Translations under genes and position numbers: made by a program
Notes under the pieces: model-generated
The model's input: the letters and a program-made list of their open reading frames with translations, nothing else
Databases searched by the model: none
What the model was told of the DNA's origin: nothing
Shown: positions 6,669-14,493 of the stretch, piece by piece
How the letters are laid out: each line of letters opens with the position of its first letter
Numbering within the stretch: position 1 is the first letter of the stretch
NCBI GenBank assembly: GCA_002084385.1
Contig: NBLS01000008.1
Location: 1-16,043 of the forward strand
Reading direction: 5' to 3'
Length of the DNA stretch: 16,043 nucleotides
From: Desulfobacteraceae bacterium 4572_19
Lineage (GTDB): Bacteria; Desulfobacterota; Desulfobacteria; Desulfobacterales; NBLS01

Positions 6669-7301
6669 ATGAATGTTGTATGTAATAATTGCCAAAGCAG
6701 GTTTAATATCCCATCTGATAAAATCCCTTCAGGAACAAAAACATCTTTTACCTGTCCGAAATGCAAAAACACAATAACAATAAATAAAACCGTGAATCAT
6801 GCGTCAGAACCAGAATCGTCAAAAAAAGACTTATTAAAAAATGATTTTTTTAATCTTCCTAACGAAGGGAAAAGTGCCCTTATATGCGAATCCAATCCCA
6901 TATTAAAGCAAGAAATTATAAATGCTATAAATAAATTAGATTATCATAATATTGAAGCTACAAATGCCGATGATGCAATAAAAAAAATACGTTATCACCC
7001 TTTTGATCTTATTGTTATTAATGAAAAATTTGGTAAATCCAATCCCGATTCAAATCAACCTTCTGAAGATGCAATAACAGATTTTTTACGTCAAATGAAT
7101 ATGGTCGAAAGGCGTAATATATTTATTGCATTAATAAGCGACACACTTCGCACCATGGATAATATGGAAGCTTTATGTCAAAGCGTTAATGTTATAATAA
7201 ACGTAAATGATATTAAAAATATTGGTAATACTTTATCACGTACAATAGGCGAACATATTGCACAATATAAAGTTTTTAAAGATTTAATGGGGAAAAGATA
7301 A
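6669..7301 (+). CDS. MJ0042-type zinc ribbon with degenerate receiver domain
   Basis: The 210-residue product starts MNVVCNNCQSRFNIPSDKIP and has a CxxC pair at Cys5/Cys8 and a second at Cys29/Cys32, the MJ0042-type zinc ribbon common at the N-termini of Deltaproteobacterial regulatory proteins. A polar linker (about 36-65) leads to a receiver-like domain (about 67-190): ALICESNPILKQEIINAI, then PFDLIVINEKF, where the residue normally serving as phospho-acceptor Asp is Asn118. It is therefore probably a pseudo-receiver that works by protein contact rather than phosphorylation. The start is ATG 6669 with AAAAGGA at 6657-6662. A longer frame from 6603 would begin inside a family B repeat and lacks a ribosome site, so I reject it. 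Its place after the two PilT genes suggests a motility or polarity role, but this is only context. Confidence 0.82.
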   Translation: MNVVCNNCQSRFNIPSDKIPSGTKTSFTCPKCKNTITINKTVNHASEPESSKKDLLKNDFFNLPNEGKSALICESNPILKQEIINAINKLDYHNIEATNADDAIKKIRYHPFDLIVINEKFGKSNPDSNQPSEDAITDFLRQMNMVERRNIFIALISDTLRTMDNMEALCQSVNVIINVNDIKNIGNTLSRTIGEHIAQYKVFKDLMGKR

Positions 7302-7304
7302 ATG

Positions 7305-7353
7305 TAAATGTGAAATCACCGAAACATCACATTTTTTGTTCGTGAACAATTAC
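7305..7353 (+). repeat. Family A 3'-end fragment between convergent genes
   Basis: Only the small hairpin (AAATGTGAAATCACCGAAAC and TCACATTT) and the terminal TTGTTCGTGAACAATTAC of family A are present. It begins four bases after the zinc-ribbon gene's stop and lies 20 bases from the end of the convergent DHH gene. The hairpin plus T-run could serve as a transcription terminator for one or both genes. Confidence 0.65.
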
Positions 7354-7372
7354 AGATAAATATTATTGGGTT

Positions 7373-8257
7373 TTACTGATTTTTATTTAAAATATCTAAC
7401 ATTTCTGAAATATAAAGTGTTGATTTATTTGCAGGAAAACTGCACCCTCCGGCACCAAAATGTCCGCCTCCATTGTATTGTGAAAGCATCTGCCCTATAT
7501 TCACCTTGCATTTTTTATTAAAAATATTATGCCCAACACTTAAATTTACTCTATTTTGATCATGTTCATCAAATCGAATTTTCATGCTTACCAAAGTTGT
7601 GGGATACATGGAATATACCATAAAACGATTGCCTGAAGGAGGCGTACTAAATTTACGAAGATCAATAACTGATACATTGCCGTTAATATTAGTATGCTTC
7701 TTTAAAATTTCTTTATACTCACTGTTTTCTTTAATTACCTTATCACATCGTTTTTTTACTTCCGGAATTTCAAGTATCTGATAAATATTATATTTTCCAA
7801 GAAGCTCCACAAGTAAATTCCAGTAATCCAAGTCACCTGCACCCCTATTGGTAATGGTCATGGAAAGTAGCATATATGGATATTTTTCAGGATATTGTAC
7901 CTCATCCATGGAAAGAAGTGCCGCATCAATTCTATCAGTCTCTTCTATCAGTTCATCATAATTTTCCTTAAGTCCATCTTTATAATAATTATATACGATA
8001 CCGGCAGCTGATGGTGCTACTTTAAAATCTCCCGGGAACGAAGTTGCTCTTTGGTTGGATATATGGTGATCAAACCATTTGGAACATCTATCATCAAATG
8101 GAAGATTAGCAATAATATCACCTTTTTTAATTTCAGCATCTCCACTTTGAATATCACCTGGCTCTATCCACTTAACAGGCTCTGTAATTTCTTCCATTTT
8201 TTGAATAATAACGGCACAAACAACGCCGTCAAAATCTGGTCTTGTTACAATTCGCAT
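7373..8257 (-). CDS. DHH-family phosphoesterase
   Basis: The 294-residue product belongs to the DHH/DHHA1 metal-dependent phosphoesterases (relatives of NrnA nanoRNase, cyclic-dinucleotide phosphodiesterases and exopolyphosphatase). Metal ligands are visible in RPDFDG (Asp8 and Asp10), the NLPFDDR stretch (51-57) and WFDHH (Asp63-His64-His65). The C-terminal DHHA1 nucleotide-binding domain carries YNGGGHFGAGG (261-271). The substrate cannot be told from sequence; NrnA-like proteins are of similar size, but the DHD of the first motif is DFD here. The start ATG has AAAAGGA upstream on the minus strand. It is monocistronic and convergent with the zinc-ribbon gene. Confidence 0.87.
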   Translation of the reverse strand: MRIVTRPDFDGVVCAVIIQKMEEITEPVKWIEPGDIQSGDAEIKKGDIIANLPFDDRCSKWFDHHISNQRATSFPGDFKVAPSAAGIVYNYYKDGLKENYDELIEETDRIDAALLSMDEVQYPEKYPYMLLSMTITNRGAGDLDYWNLLVELLGKYNIYQILEIPEVKKRCDKVIKENSEYKEILKKHTNINGNVSVIDLRKFSTPPSGNRFMVYSMYPTTLVSMKIRFDEHDQNRVNLSVGHNIFNKKCKVNIGQMLSQYNGGGHFGAGGCSFPANKSTLYISEMLDILNKNQ

Positions 8258-8283
8258 GTTAATTTTCCTTTTATAAGTGTATT

Positions 8284-8330
8284 AAGGGTTCACAAAAAAA
8301 ATAAATTGTATTTATTGTTTGGTGAACCCA
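8284..8330. repeat. Family C hairpin GGGTTCAC...GTGAACCC
   Basis: It is an inverted repeat with GGGTTCAC and GTGAACCC outer arms and AT-rich inner arms (AAATAAATTG and TATTTATTG), 27 bases upstream of the DHH gene. Half copies occur at 2571-2595 and about 3512-3521. The GTTCAC core is shared with family A ends, which suggests a related origin or a common binding protein. Confidence 0.6.
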
Positions 8331-8435
8331 TATTTATCAAATACCGGTATTATACTTTAAATGTACAGAGAACTTCAAGAAAATAATTTACATGTATAAT
8401 ATAAACCTTTACAAATTATGTCTTAAACTATATTT

Positions 8436-8514
8436 TATAGGAAAGTCTATAAAAAGGCTGTATTATAAAACTTTTATTTTTTATTGTGATGTACTATCTG
8501 TCATGACAAGTTAT
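8436..8514 (+). repeat. Family B repeat, copy 5
   Basis: A full but diverged copy: TATAGGAAAGTCTATAAAAA, AAACTTTTATTTTTTATTGT, GATGTACTATCTGTCATGAC, AAGTTATA. It is followed after nine bases by a family A element. Confidence 0.7.
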
Positions 8515-8523
8515 ATGAAAATT

Positions 8524-8677
8524 CATAAGCGTTCACAAGCACCTCGTCTTCGCATAAACAGCTTGTCATATATAGGACAACTGTTATATGGTCAAGCGTT
8601 TATGCGAATATAAGAACTTGTGAACGCTTACAAATGTGAGATTACCGAAAAATCACATTTCTTGTTCGTGAACGGTT
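8524..8677 (+). repeat. Family A element, copy 3, apparently nested in family B
   Basis: The 154-bp copy runs from CATAAGCGTTCACAAGCACC to GTTCGTGAACGGTT, with a nearly intact long palindrome and small hairpin. Left of it is TATATGAAAATTCA, the start of a family B unit. Right of it is ATAACTTTCATTTCTTGTTA, the middle of one. The element therefore appears to sit inside a second family B copy. A clear 9-bp duplication is not visible. Confidence 0.75.
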
Positions 8678-8680
8678 ACC

Positions 8681-8728
8681 AATAACTTTCATTTCTTGTT
8701 ATGCGTCACTTCACAATGACAGTTATAC
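8681..8728 (+). repeat. Family B repeat, 3' portion
   Basis: AACTTTCATTTCTTGTTATG followed by CGTCACTTCACAATGACAGT and TATA matches the second half of family B. Its missing first half corresponds to the TATATGAAAATTCA just left of the family A element. Confidence 0.6.
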
Positions 8729-8780
8729 AGTGCGTTAAGAGATTATACTATAAACCGAATTTATTTACATTGAGAACCGA

Positions 8781-11084
8781 ATGCAAAATGACTCACAAAC
8801 ACCAAAGGGTTGCATAGATGGTCCATATCCTCTTTTTGGAAAAATTGCTTTAAAGTATCGGACTATTACACGGGAACAGTTAGAAAAAGCGACGGTTATT
8901 TTTAATGAAAAATATAAAAATAACCCTGAGTTTCCGTTTAGTAAAGTTCTGATTGAAGAAAATATGGCATCAACTGATCAGATTGATCTTCTTCAGGTGA
9001 TACAAGAGTATTGGGATGCACGTTTTGCAGGAGAAAAATTTGGATCGCTGGCTATTAGCAAAGGGTATTTAAGCCAAAAGGATATCACCTTTGCCCTAAA
9101 AATACAAAAACGTGAATTTTTTTCAAAAAAAATAAACCAGCGTATAGGTGATATTCTTGTTGATCAGGGTATTTTAACTGATGCACAATGTAGCGAGATT
9201 ATTGCTGAACAAACAAAAACGCAGGCTCCTTCTTTGCCAAAGGAAGAGTCCGGTGCAATACCTGTAAATGATCCAAATTTTTTAGATGAAAATGAAGCCG
9301 GAATTACAGACCTTGAAAGACAATATCGTAAAACATTAAATAGGGATAGAAGTTTTATTGAAATAGCGATAAGTAAAGGGTTTACATCCCAATTAGAAAT
9401 TGACAGGGCTCTTCTTAAGCAGGAGATGGAATATACAATTCGAAAGTTACTACGAACAATTAATGAAATTTTAATTGAGGAGAAACATATAACCGAGAAA
9501 CAGTGTGATGAAGTCTTTGAAGTGCTTAAACAAAAAATAAATAAAAAAACAGATTCTTCAGATGTTTCTATGGAACATCTAAGAGATTTTATTAAAATAG
9601 TTGTATCTGAAGATAAATTATCAGCTTATATTCAAATAAAAAAAGATATTAAAGATAAAGTTTCTGTTGCATTTATAAAAGGTCTAATTGACGAAAAAAA
9701 AATTACGCTTGGGGTTATTGATAAACAGAAAATAGCAGATTTTATTAAAAATGGATTATCTGCATTAAGTACACTGAAAATTGCACAAGGTATAAGACCT
9801 CAGACGGTAAATGATATATCTGTAGATTATTTATTTGAATCAAATGGAGTTGCAGGTAAAAAAACCAGTGGTAAACCACCCTCGGTAATAAAAGGTGATA
9901 CCATTGCCAAATTAGAGCAAATGATCCAAGGGATGCCCGGAAAAGACATTTTTGGAAATATGATAGCTCCTCCTCCTTTAGCTGATGCTTCGTTAATGTG
10001 CGGAAATGGTGTCAGGCTGGCAAATAATAAAAAAACATTGATTGCGTCTATTAGTGGAACACCTTGTAAAACACTTGACGGTAAATTTAATGTTTTTTCA
10101 AAAACTATAATTCACGAAGATGCAGATGTTCGAACAGGTCCTATAAAAGGCAAAACAAATATATATATTGCAGGTACATTAACCGGAGCTTTTCCTGTTA
10201 GTGGAGGCACCCTTTCAGCTAATGAAATAAGAGGTGCAAATGCAAAATTAACTGGTGATGTAACAATCGCCACCGGAATTACAGATGCTGTTATTGTAAC
10301 ACAGGGAAATGTATCGGCAAAATATATATTAAATTCCAAAATTTCAGCTTTTTTAGATGTAACTGTCGAAAATGAAATTATTGACTCGACTGTGCTTACA
10401 AGTGGAAAGTGCAAAGTTGAAAAAAGTAGAATTCTTGCATCTGATATTACTGCAAAAAAAGGTGTATTCGCTGTTGGTATCGGTAGCAATGGTACACAAG
10501 CATGCAATATAACAGTGGGAACCGAAGGACATATTCAAAGTGAAATTAATAAAATAGATACTTCGATTTATAAATTGCGGAGTAAGTTAGATGATAAAGA
10601 GAATAAAAAAAGTGAATTTAAAGCTCTAAGGGATAAAATAAATAAAAAAACAAAAAAATTAAATGCAATTAATTCAAAGGCAGGGAAAATTTTAACATCT
10701 TTGCAAAAACAAACACAAAACGATAAAACAAAATCTTTAATAGAAGAAGTAACTGCAAAGAAAGATGAAACTATTGTATCCTTAAAAAAATTGGGAAAAG
10801 AAAAAAAATCTGTTGGGAAAAAAATTATAAAAATTACAAAACTCATTGAGACGATAAGCCCGGGCATTCAATTAGCGATAGTAAAGTTACAGAAAAAAAA
10901 GGAAGTATTTCTTGATTGGGCAAAAAATAAACAAGGGATTCCGGAAATAAGAGTTACGGGGCAGGTTAAGAAAGGCACTCTGTTTAATGGTTTAAATGCT
11001 ACGGTAACTATTGATGAAGATTGTAAAAACATATTATCTAAGGAAGTTAAGAATCAAGAAGAGATGGTAGTAATTAAAAAATAA
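8781..11084 (+). CDS. FapA-family (DUF342) protein with N-terminal repeat modules
   Basis: The 767-residue protein has three related helical modules before the FapA core. Each has the pattern FG-LAI-KGxLTxxDIxxALxxQ followed by IGEILxxxxxITxxQxxEIxxxQ, at about residues 19-78, 87-145 and 192-252; they resemble the small repeats seen in MshE/GspE N-terminal-like regions. The DUF342/FapA part spans about 340-590: GMPGKDIFGNMI (384-395) marks the domain, followed by a Gly/Val-rich right-handed beta-helix with GDVTIATGI and GHIQSEI. A long Lys/Glu coiled coil (about 588-710) and a short beta tail (about 720-745) close it. FapA-type proteins are widespread in Deltaproteobacteria and are of uncertain function, with suggested roles in polar or pilus assembly. 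It is cytoplasmic, with no signal peptide. The ribosome site is weak (TTGAGAA). The proximity to pilus genes is suggestive only. Confidence 0.85.
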   Translation: MQNDSQTPKGCIDGPYPLFGKIALKYRTITREQLEKATVIFNEKYKNNPEFPFSKVLIEENMASTDQIDLLQVIQEYWDARFAGEKFGSLAISKGYLSQKDITFALKIQKREFFSKKINQRIGDILVDQGILTDAQCSEIIAEQTKTQAPSLPKEESGAIPVNDPNFLDENEAGITDLERQYRKTLNRDRSFIEIAISKGFTSQLEIDRALLKQEMEYTIRKLLRTINEILIEEKHITEKQCDEVFEVLKQKINKKTDSSDVSMEHLRDFIKIVVSEDKLSAYIQIKKDIKDKVSVAFIKGLIDEKKITLGVIDKQKIADFIKNGLSALSTLKIAQGIRPQTVNDISVDYLFESNGVAGKKTSGKPPSVIKGDTIAKLEQMIQGMPGKDIFGNMIAPPPLADASLMCGNGVRLANNKKTLIASISGTPCKTLDGKFNVFSKTIIHEDADVRTGPIKGKTNIYIAGTLTGAFPVSGGTLSANEIRGANAKLTGDVTIATGITDAVIVTQGNVSAKYILNSKISAFLDVTVENEIIDSTVLTSGKCKVEKSRILASDITAKKGVFAVGIGSNGTQACNITVGTEGHIQSEINKIDTSIYKLRSKLDDKENKKSEFKALRDKINKKTKKLNAINSKAGKILTSLQKQTQNDKTKSLIEEVTAKKDETIVSLKKLGKEKKSVGKKIIKITKLIETISPGIQLAIVKLQKKKEVFLDWAKNKQGIPEIRVTGQVKKGTLFNGLNATVTIDEDCKNILSKEVKNQEEMVVIKK

Positions 11085-11087
11085 ATG

Positions 11088-11103
11088 TCCCTTGTCAAGT
11101 ATT
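11088..11103 (+). repeat. 16-bp direct repeat, left copy
   Basis: TCCCTTGTCAAGTATT occurs here, directly after the FapA-family stop, and again identically at 11467-11482. Between the copies lie a family A element, tRNA-Gly and a family B element. Confidence 0.8.
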
Positions 11104-11106
11104 CGT

Positions 11107-11260
11107 AACCGTTCACAAACAAGAAATGTGATCTTTCGGTAATCTCACATCTGTAAGTGTTCATAAGTGCCTTCTATTCGCATAAACAGCTTGTCATATA
11201 ATAGTTGTCCTATATATGATAAGCTGTTTATGTGAAGATAAGGTGCTTGTGAACGCTTAC
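11107..11260 (-). repeat. Family A element, copy 4
   Basis: In reverse orientation: AACCGTTCACAAACAAGAAA, the small hairpin, GTAAGTGTTCATAAGTGCC, the long palindrome, and a GAACGCTTAC end. The flanking nonamers AGTATTCGT and TGTATCCTT agree at only six of nine positions, too weak to call a target duplication. It ends 21 bases from the 3' end of the tRNA-Gly gene and could help end FapA-family or tRNA transcripts. Confidence 0.78.
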
Positions 11261-11281
11261 TTGTATCCTTTATGTTACAAA

Positions 11282-11356
11282 TGGAGCGGGAAACGAGATT
11301 TGAACTCGCGACTTCGACCTTGGCAAGGTCGCACTCTACCACTGAGTTACTCCCGC
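11282..11356 (-). tRNA. tRNA-Gly (anticodon GCC)
   Basis: The 75-base gene includes an encoded CCA. Acceptor arm GCGGGAG pairs with the 3' TTCCCGC (one G-U), followed by discriminator U and CCA. The D arm is AACTCAGTGGTAGAGTG, the anticodon stem CGACC/GGTCG closes a TTGCCAA loop with anticodon GCC at 11322-11324, and the T arm GCGAGTTCAAATCTCGT is standard. It reads GGC and GGU glycine codons. A family B repeat whose AAGTTATAAA end could act as a -10-like box lies 24 bases upstream of its 5' end. Confidence 0.97.
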
Positions 11357-11380
11357 CCAATAATTCGTCCTTTCCAGCTT

Positions 11381-11463
11381 TATAACTTGCCATGGCGAGT
11401 AATAACGCCACAACAAAAATGAAAACCTTTGTACTAAAACTTCGCTATGGACTTTCATATAAA
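11381..11463 (-). repeat. Family B repeat, copy 6
   Basis: A full reverse copy: TATAACTTGCCATGGCGAGT, AATAACGCCACAACAAAAAT, TATGGACTTTCATATAAAA. The GGCGAGTAATAACGCC stem is perfect. It sits between tRNA-Gly and the second 16-bp direct repeat. Confidence 0.78.
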
Positions 11464-11466
11464 ATA

Positions 11467-11482
11467 TCCCTTGTCAAGTATT
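11467..11482 (+). repeat. 16-bp direct repeat, right copy
   Basis: The second identical copy of TCCCTTGTCAAGTATT, 379 bases downstream of the first and 14 bases from the end of the dppDF gene. Read on the minus strand it contains TTGACA, which could be a -35 element for tRNA-Gly, although no well-placed -10 follows. Confidence 0.8.
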
Positions 11483-11495
11483 TTTTGGTGTATCC

Positions 11496-13424
11496 TTATA
11501 CATTATGACATGAAATTTGACGACCTTTAAAAGTTTTCAGTTCCGGTCGTTTTTCAGTACATTTTTTTGTCATAATTGAGCAGCGTTTATGAAAAGCACA
11601 TCCTGATGGCGGATCAAGTGGAGAAGGAAGTTCTCCGTCAAGATGTATTTTCTTTTCACGATTATCTTTATATACTCGTGGGGTTGCTGCAAGTAAGGCT
11701 TTGGTGTAGGGGTGTAAAGGATTTTTAAAAATCACCTCTTTGGGCCCCTGTTCTACCGGTCTGCCAAGATACATAACCATTAAATCATCTGCGATATGAC
11801 GTACAACACTTAAATCGTGGGAAATAAAAAGATAAGAAAGATTCATCTCTTCCTGAAGATCCATTAACAGGTTTAAAGCCTGAGCCTGAACAGATACGTC
11901 CAATGCAGATACTGGCTCATCTGCTACGATAAGTGATGGTTTTAACATAAGTGCTCTGGCGATTGCTACTCGTTGACGCTGACCACCGGAAAACATATGG
12001 GGATATCTACTGTATTGTTCTTTTGTCATACCAACTTTTTCCATCATCTCTAAAACTTTTTTTCGTCGTTCAGCAGCTGTAAGGTTGGTATTGATTTTTA
12101 ATGGTTCCTCAAGAATTGTTCCAATTTTTTTTCTTGGATTCAGCGAACCATAGGGATCTTGAAAAATAATTTGAACACGGCTTCGAAGTTGTTTTAATAA
12201 GGCTTTATCTTTTGTTGAAGTGTCTTTTGTTGTTAAAGCATTAATGCCTTCAAGATAAAAATCACCTGAAGTTGGTTTTTCTATCATAGTGATTAAACGG
12301 GCAAGCGTTGATTTTCCACATCCTGATTCACCCACAACCGCAAGTGTTTTACCTGTTTGAATTTTAAAAGATACACCGTCAAGTGCTTTTAGATCAACAT
12401 TTCCTGTGAAAAAACCACCTTTGCGTACCTTATAATATTTAGTAAGGTCATTTGCTTCTATTATCAGATTGTTATCATTGCCAAGTGGAAAATGACATCT
12501 AATTACACCATTCCCATCCTGCTTTAATTCAGGGGGAGTATTTTTACATTTATCTGTTGAAAATTTACAACGGGGGTTAAATAAACAACCCGAAGGTCTA
12601 TTATATTTTCCCGGAACCACTCCAGAAATGGTAGGTAGCCTGTTATTTCCTATACTTTTTTCAGGAAGTGCATCTAACAGGGCGGATGTGTATGGATGTC
12701 TGGGATTTTTAAATATTTCATAGGCAGAATGCTGTTCTACCACCTGGCCCGCATACATTACAATTACCTGTTCTACAGTCTCTGCAACAACTGCCATATC
12801 GTGAGTAATCAAGATAAGTGCCATATTGTTTTTTTGCTGAAGGTCAAGAAGCAGATCAAGGATTTGTGCTTGTATGGTAACATCTAATGCAGTTGTTGGT
12901 TCATCGGCAATTAAAAGACGAGGGTTACAAGCAATTGCCATAGCAATCATTACTCGCTGGTTCATTCCTCCAGAAAGTTGATGGGGAAAATTTTTCAATC
13001 TTTTTCCGGCCACTGGAATTCCAACTTGATCAAGCAGTTCAATAGTCCTTTTTTTTCTTTCGGTAGAACTTCCACCTTCATGGACTTTCAAAGCCTCCAT
13101 AATCTGGTAACCCACTGTAAAGCAAGGGTTTAAGCTCGTCATTGGTTCCTGAAAAATCATTGAAATTTCTTTGCCGGTTATTTTACGACGCTTTTTTTCA
13201 GGCAAGCTTAAAAGATCAGTATTGTTAAAAGATAATTTTTGGGCTTTAATTATTCCAGGGTAAGGTATAAGACCCATTAAAGCAAGTTGGGTAACACTTT
13301 TGCCGGAACCAGATTCTCCGACTATACCAGTTACCTCTCCCTCATTAAGGGTAAGGCTCACATCATCAACAGCTTTAAAGCCGTCAAAATCAACAGATAG
13401 TTTATTTATTTCAAGTAATGACAT
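11496..13424 (-). CDS. Fused DppD-DppF-type peptide transporter ATPase
   Basis: The 642-residue protein contains both ATPase halves of a dipeptide/oligopeptide importer. Half one: Walker A GESGSGKS (36-43), signature LSGGMNQR (150-157), Walker B LLIADEP (170-176) and HD switch THDM (207-210). Half two: Walker A GESGCGKS (365-372), FSGGQRQR (478-485), LIVADEP (498-504), SHDL (535-538). Each half ends with the peptide-transporter C-terminal domain (RHPYT...GC-F-P-RC...KC...C) and keeps four cysteines (280, 286, 293, 310 and 609, 615, 622, 639), which in DppD/DppF relatives bind an iron-sulfur cluster. It drives import of peptides through DppB/DppC. The ATG overlaps the dppC stop (TAATG), showing translational coupling. 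The catalytic motifs look intact. Confidence 0.95.
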   Translation of the reverse strand: MSLLEINKLSVDFDGFKAVDDVSLTLNEGEVTGIVGESGSGKSVTQLALMGLIPYPGIIKAQKLSFNNTDLLSLPEKKRRKITGKEISMIFQEPMTSLNPCFTVGYQIMEALKVHEGGSSTERKKRTIELLDQVGIPVAGKRLKNFPHQLSGGMNQRVMIAMAIACNPRLLIADEPTTALDVTIQAQILDLLLDLQQKNNMALILITHDMAVVAETVEQVIVMYAGQVVEQHSAYEIFKNPRHPYTSALLDALPEKSIGNNRLPTISGVVPGKYNRPSGCLFNPRCKFSTDKCKNTPPELKQDGNGVIRCHFPLGNDNNLIIEANDLTKYYKVRKGGFFTGNVDLKALDGVSFKIQTGKTLAVVGESGCGKSTLARLITMIEKPTSGDFYLEGINALTTKDTSTKDKALLKQLRSRVQIIFQDPYGSLNPRKKIGTILEEPLKINTNLTAAERRKKVLEMMEKVGMTKEQYSRYPHMFSGGQRQRVAIARALMLKPSLIVADEPVSALDVSVQAQALNLLMDLQEEMNLSYLFISHDLSVVRHIADDLMVMYLGRPVEQGPKEVIFKNPLHPYTKALLAATPRVYKDNREKKIHLDGELPSPLDPPSGCAFHKRCSIMTKKCTEKRPELKTFKGRQISCHNV

Positions 13425-14323
13425 TATCGTTTCATCTTTGGATCTAAAGCATCCCGAAGTCCATCTCCGGCAAGGTTAAAAGCAAGAACTGTAAATAAAA
13501 TAGCAAGTCCGGGAAAAGTTACAACCCACCATGCACGCTGTACAAATTGAAGTGCATTAGCAAGCATTGCCCCCCATTCAGGAGTTGGCGGCTGTGCCCC
13601 CATTCCTAAAAAACCAAGGGCAGCAGCATCTAATATTGCAGTTGAAAAACCAAGTGTTGCCTGTACAATTAAAGGTGCCATACAGTTAGGAAGAATTACC
13701 TTAAACATTAAACGAAAAGCCCCTGCACCACTTACACGAGAAGCTGTAACGTAATCTTTGTTTTTTTCAGAAATAGCGGACGCACGGGTTAATCTAACGT
13801 AATGAGGCAGCACAACTATGGCAATGGCAAGAATTGCATTTTTAAGGCTTGGTCCCAAAATGGCAACTATTGCCATTGCAAGAAGCAAGCTTGGAATTGC
13901 CAGCATTACATCCATAATTCTCATAACTATTGTCTCAAAGGGTCTTCCAAAATAACCGGATGTTATACCAAGAATAATACCGGTTGCAAGTGAGATGGTT
14001 ACAACAATAACGCCTACAAATAAACTTAATCTTGCCCCATACATAAGACGCGACATCATATCACGACCAACATCATCAGTTCCGAGGGGATACGTCCAGA
14101 CACCACCTTCCATCCATACAGGAGGAGTTAAAATTGCATCTCGATACTGCTCAAATGGATTGTGGGGAGCAAGAAAATTAGCAAATATTGCCACCAATAC
14201 TATAAATATTATAAAAAGAAGCCCTGCAACAGCTCCTTTATTTTCACTAAAATATTGCCAGAATTCTTTTAATGGATGTGGTGCAACCGTACTTTGCATT
14301 GGTATGGTTTCTGAATTTATCAT
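13424..14323 (-). CDS. dppC: Dipeptide/oligopeptide transporter permease DppC
   Basis: The 299-residue inner-membrane permease has a first membrane helix at about 31-52, the [20 protein letters not shown] segment (81-100), further helices to about 285 and the EAA coupling loop around [23 protein letters not shown] (174-196) that docks on the ATPase. It ends [14 protein letters not shown], typical of DppC/OppC. It should pair with DppB to form the pore, but the upstream dppB is truncated. The ribosome site is weak (AAGAAAG about 12 bases upstream). A promoter at 14415-14444 would give a leader of about 85 bases. It is translationally coupled to the fused ATPase gene downstream. Confidence 0.95.
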   Translation of the reverse strand: MINSETIPMQSTVAPHPLKEFWQYFSENKGAVAGLLFIIFIVLVAIFANFLAPHNPFEQYRDAILTPPVWMEGGVWTYPLGTDDVGRDMMSRLMYGARLSLFVGVIVVTISLATGIILGITSGYFGRPFETIVMRIMDVMLAIPSLLLAMAIVAILGPSLKNAILAIAIVVLPHYVRLTRASAISEKNKDYVTASRVSGAGAFRLMFKVILPNCMAPLIVQATLGFSTAILDAAALGFLGMGAQPPTPEWGAMLANALQFVQRAWWVVTFPGLAILFTVLAFNLAGDGLRDALDPKMKR

Positions 14324-14414
14324 AAAATCATTATCTTTCTTACTTCAATAAACAACAATATAAATTTAATTTTATTGGAATATTATTAATAACATTCTCA
14401 CACATAAACGACGC

Positions 14415-14444
14415 AACATAACTTTAATTTATTTATTTTGTCAA
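14415..14444 (-). promoter_or_regulatory. Sigma-70-type promoter upstream of dppC
   Basis: A minus-strand consensus -35 TTGACA (14439-14444) and a -10 TATGTT (14415-14420) are 18 bases apart, in AT-rich DNA about 90 bases before the dppC start. The -35 box overlaps the stop of the toxin stub. It may drive dppC-dppDF independently of the interrupted upstream genes. Confidence 0.5.
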
Positions 14445-14491
14445 GGACAATAATTATTAGTATCAATAAGGGTATCAAGGAGAATATTCAT
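14441..14491 (-). pseudogene. Possible 5' stub of a PIN-domain (VapC-like) toxin
   Basis: Starting two bases after the antitoxin stop, ATG 14489-14491 opens a 16-codon frame MNILLDTLIDTNNYCP followed by TGA. MNILLDT is the standard opening of VapC-type PIN toxins, whose first Asp is catalytic, and its position is exactly where the toxin gene follows a Phd/YefM antitoxin. The other 120 or so residues are absent. The match is only seven residues, so confidence is limited. Confidence 0.45.
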
Positions 14492-14493
14492 AT

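Larger units (their letters stand above)
8258..8780. other. Repeat-filled gap between the DHH and FapA-family genes
   Basis: There is no gene in these 523 bases. They hold the family C hairpin (8284-8330), a family B copy (8436-8514), a full family A copy (8524-8677) and a partial family B copy (about 8681-8728). Only about 50 bases before the FapA-family gene and about 100 after the hairpin look unique. Promoters for the two divergent genes must lie in or between these elements. Confidence 0.7.

Noticed and set aside
10112..10867. Three antisense open frames inside the FapA-family gene
   Set aside because: They are shadows of a well-conserved sense frame; their hydrophobic, Phe-rich composition is what antisense of Lys/Glu-rich coding DNA gives.
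8392..11411. Short open frames across family A copies (8392-8613 +, 11145-11411 -) that translate to a shared RINSLSYIGQLLYG-like peptide
   Set aside because: The shared peptide comes from the repeated DNA read in the same frame. There are no ribosome sites, the frames overlap a tRNA in one case, and other copies do not keep the frame.
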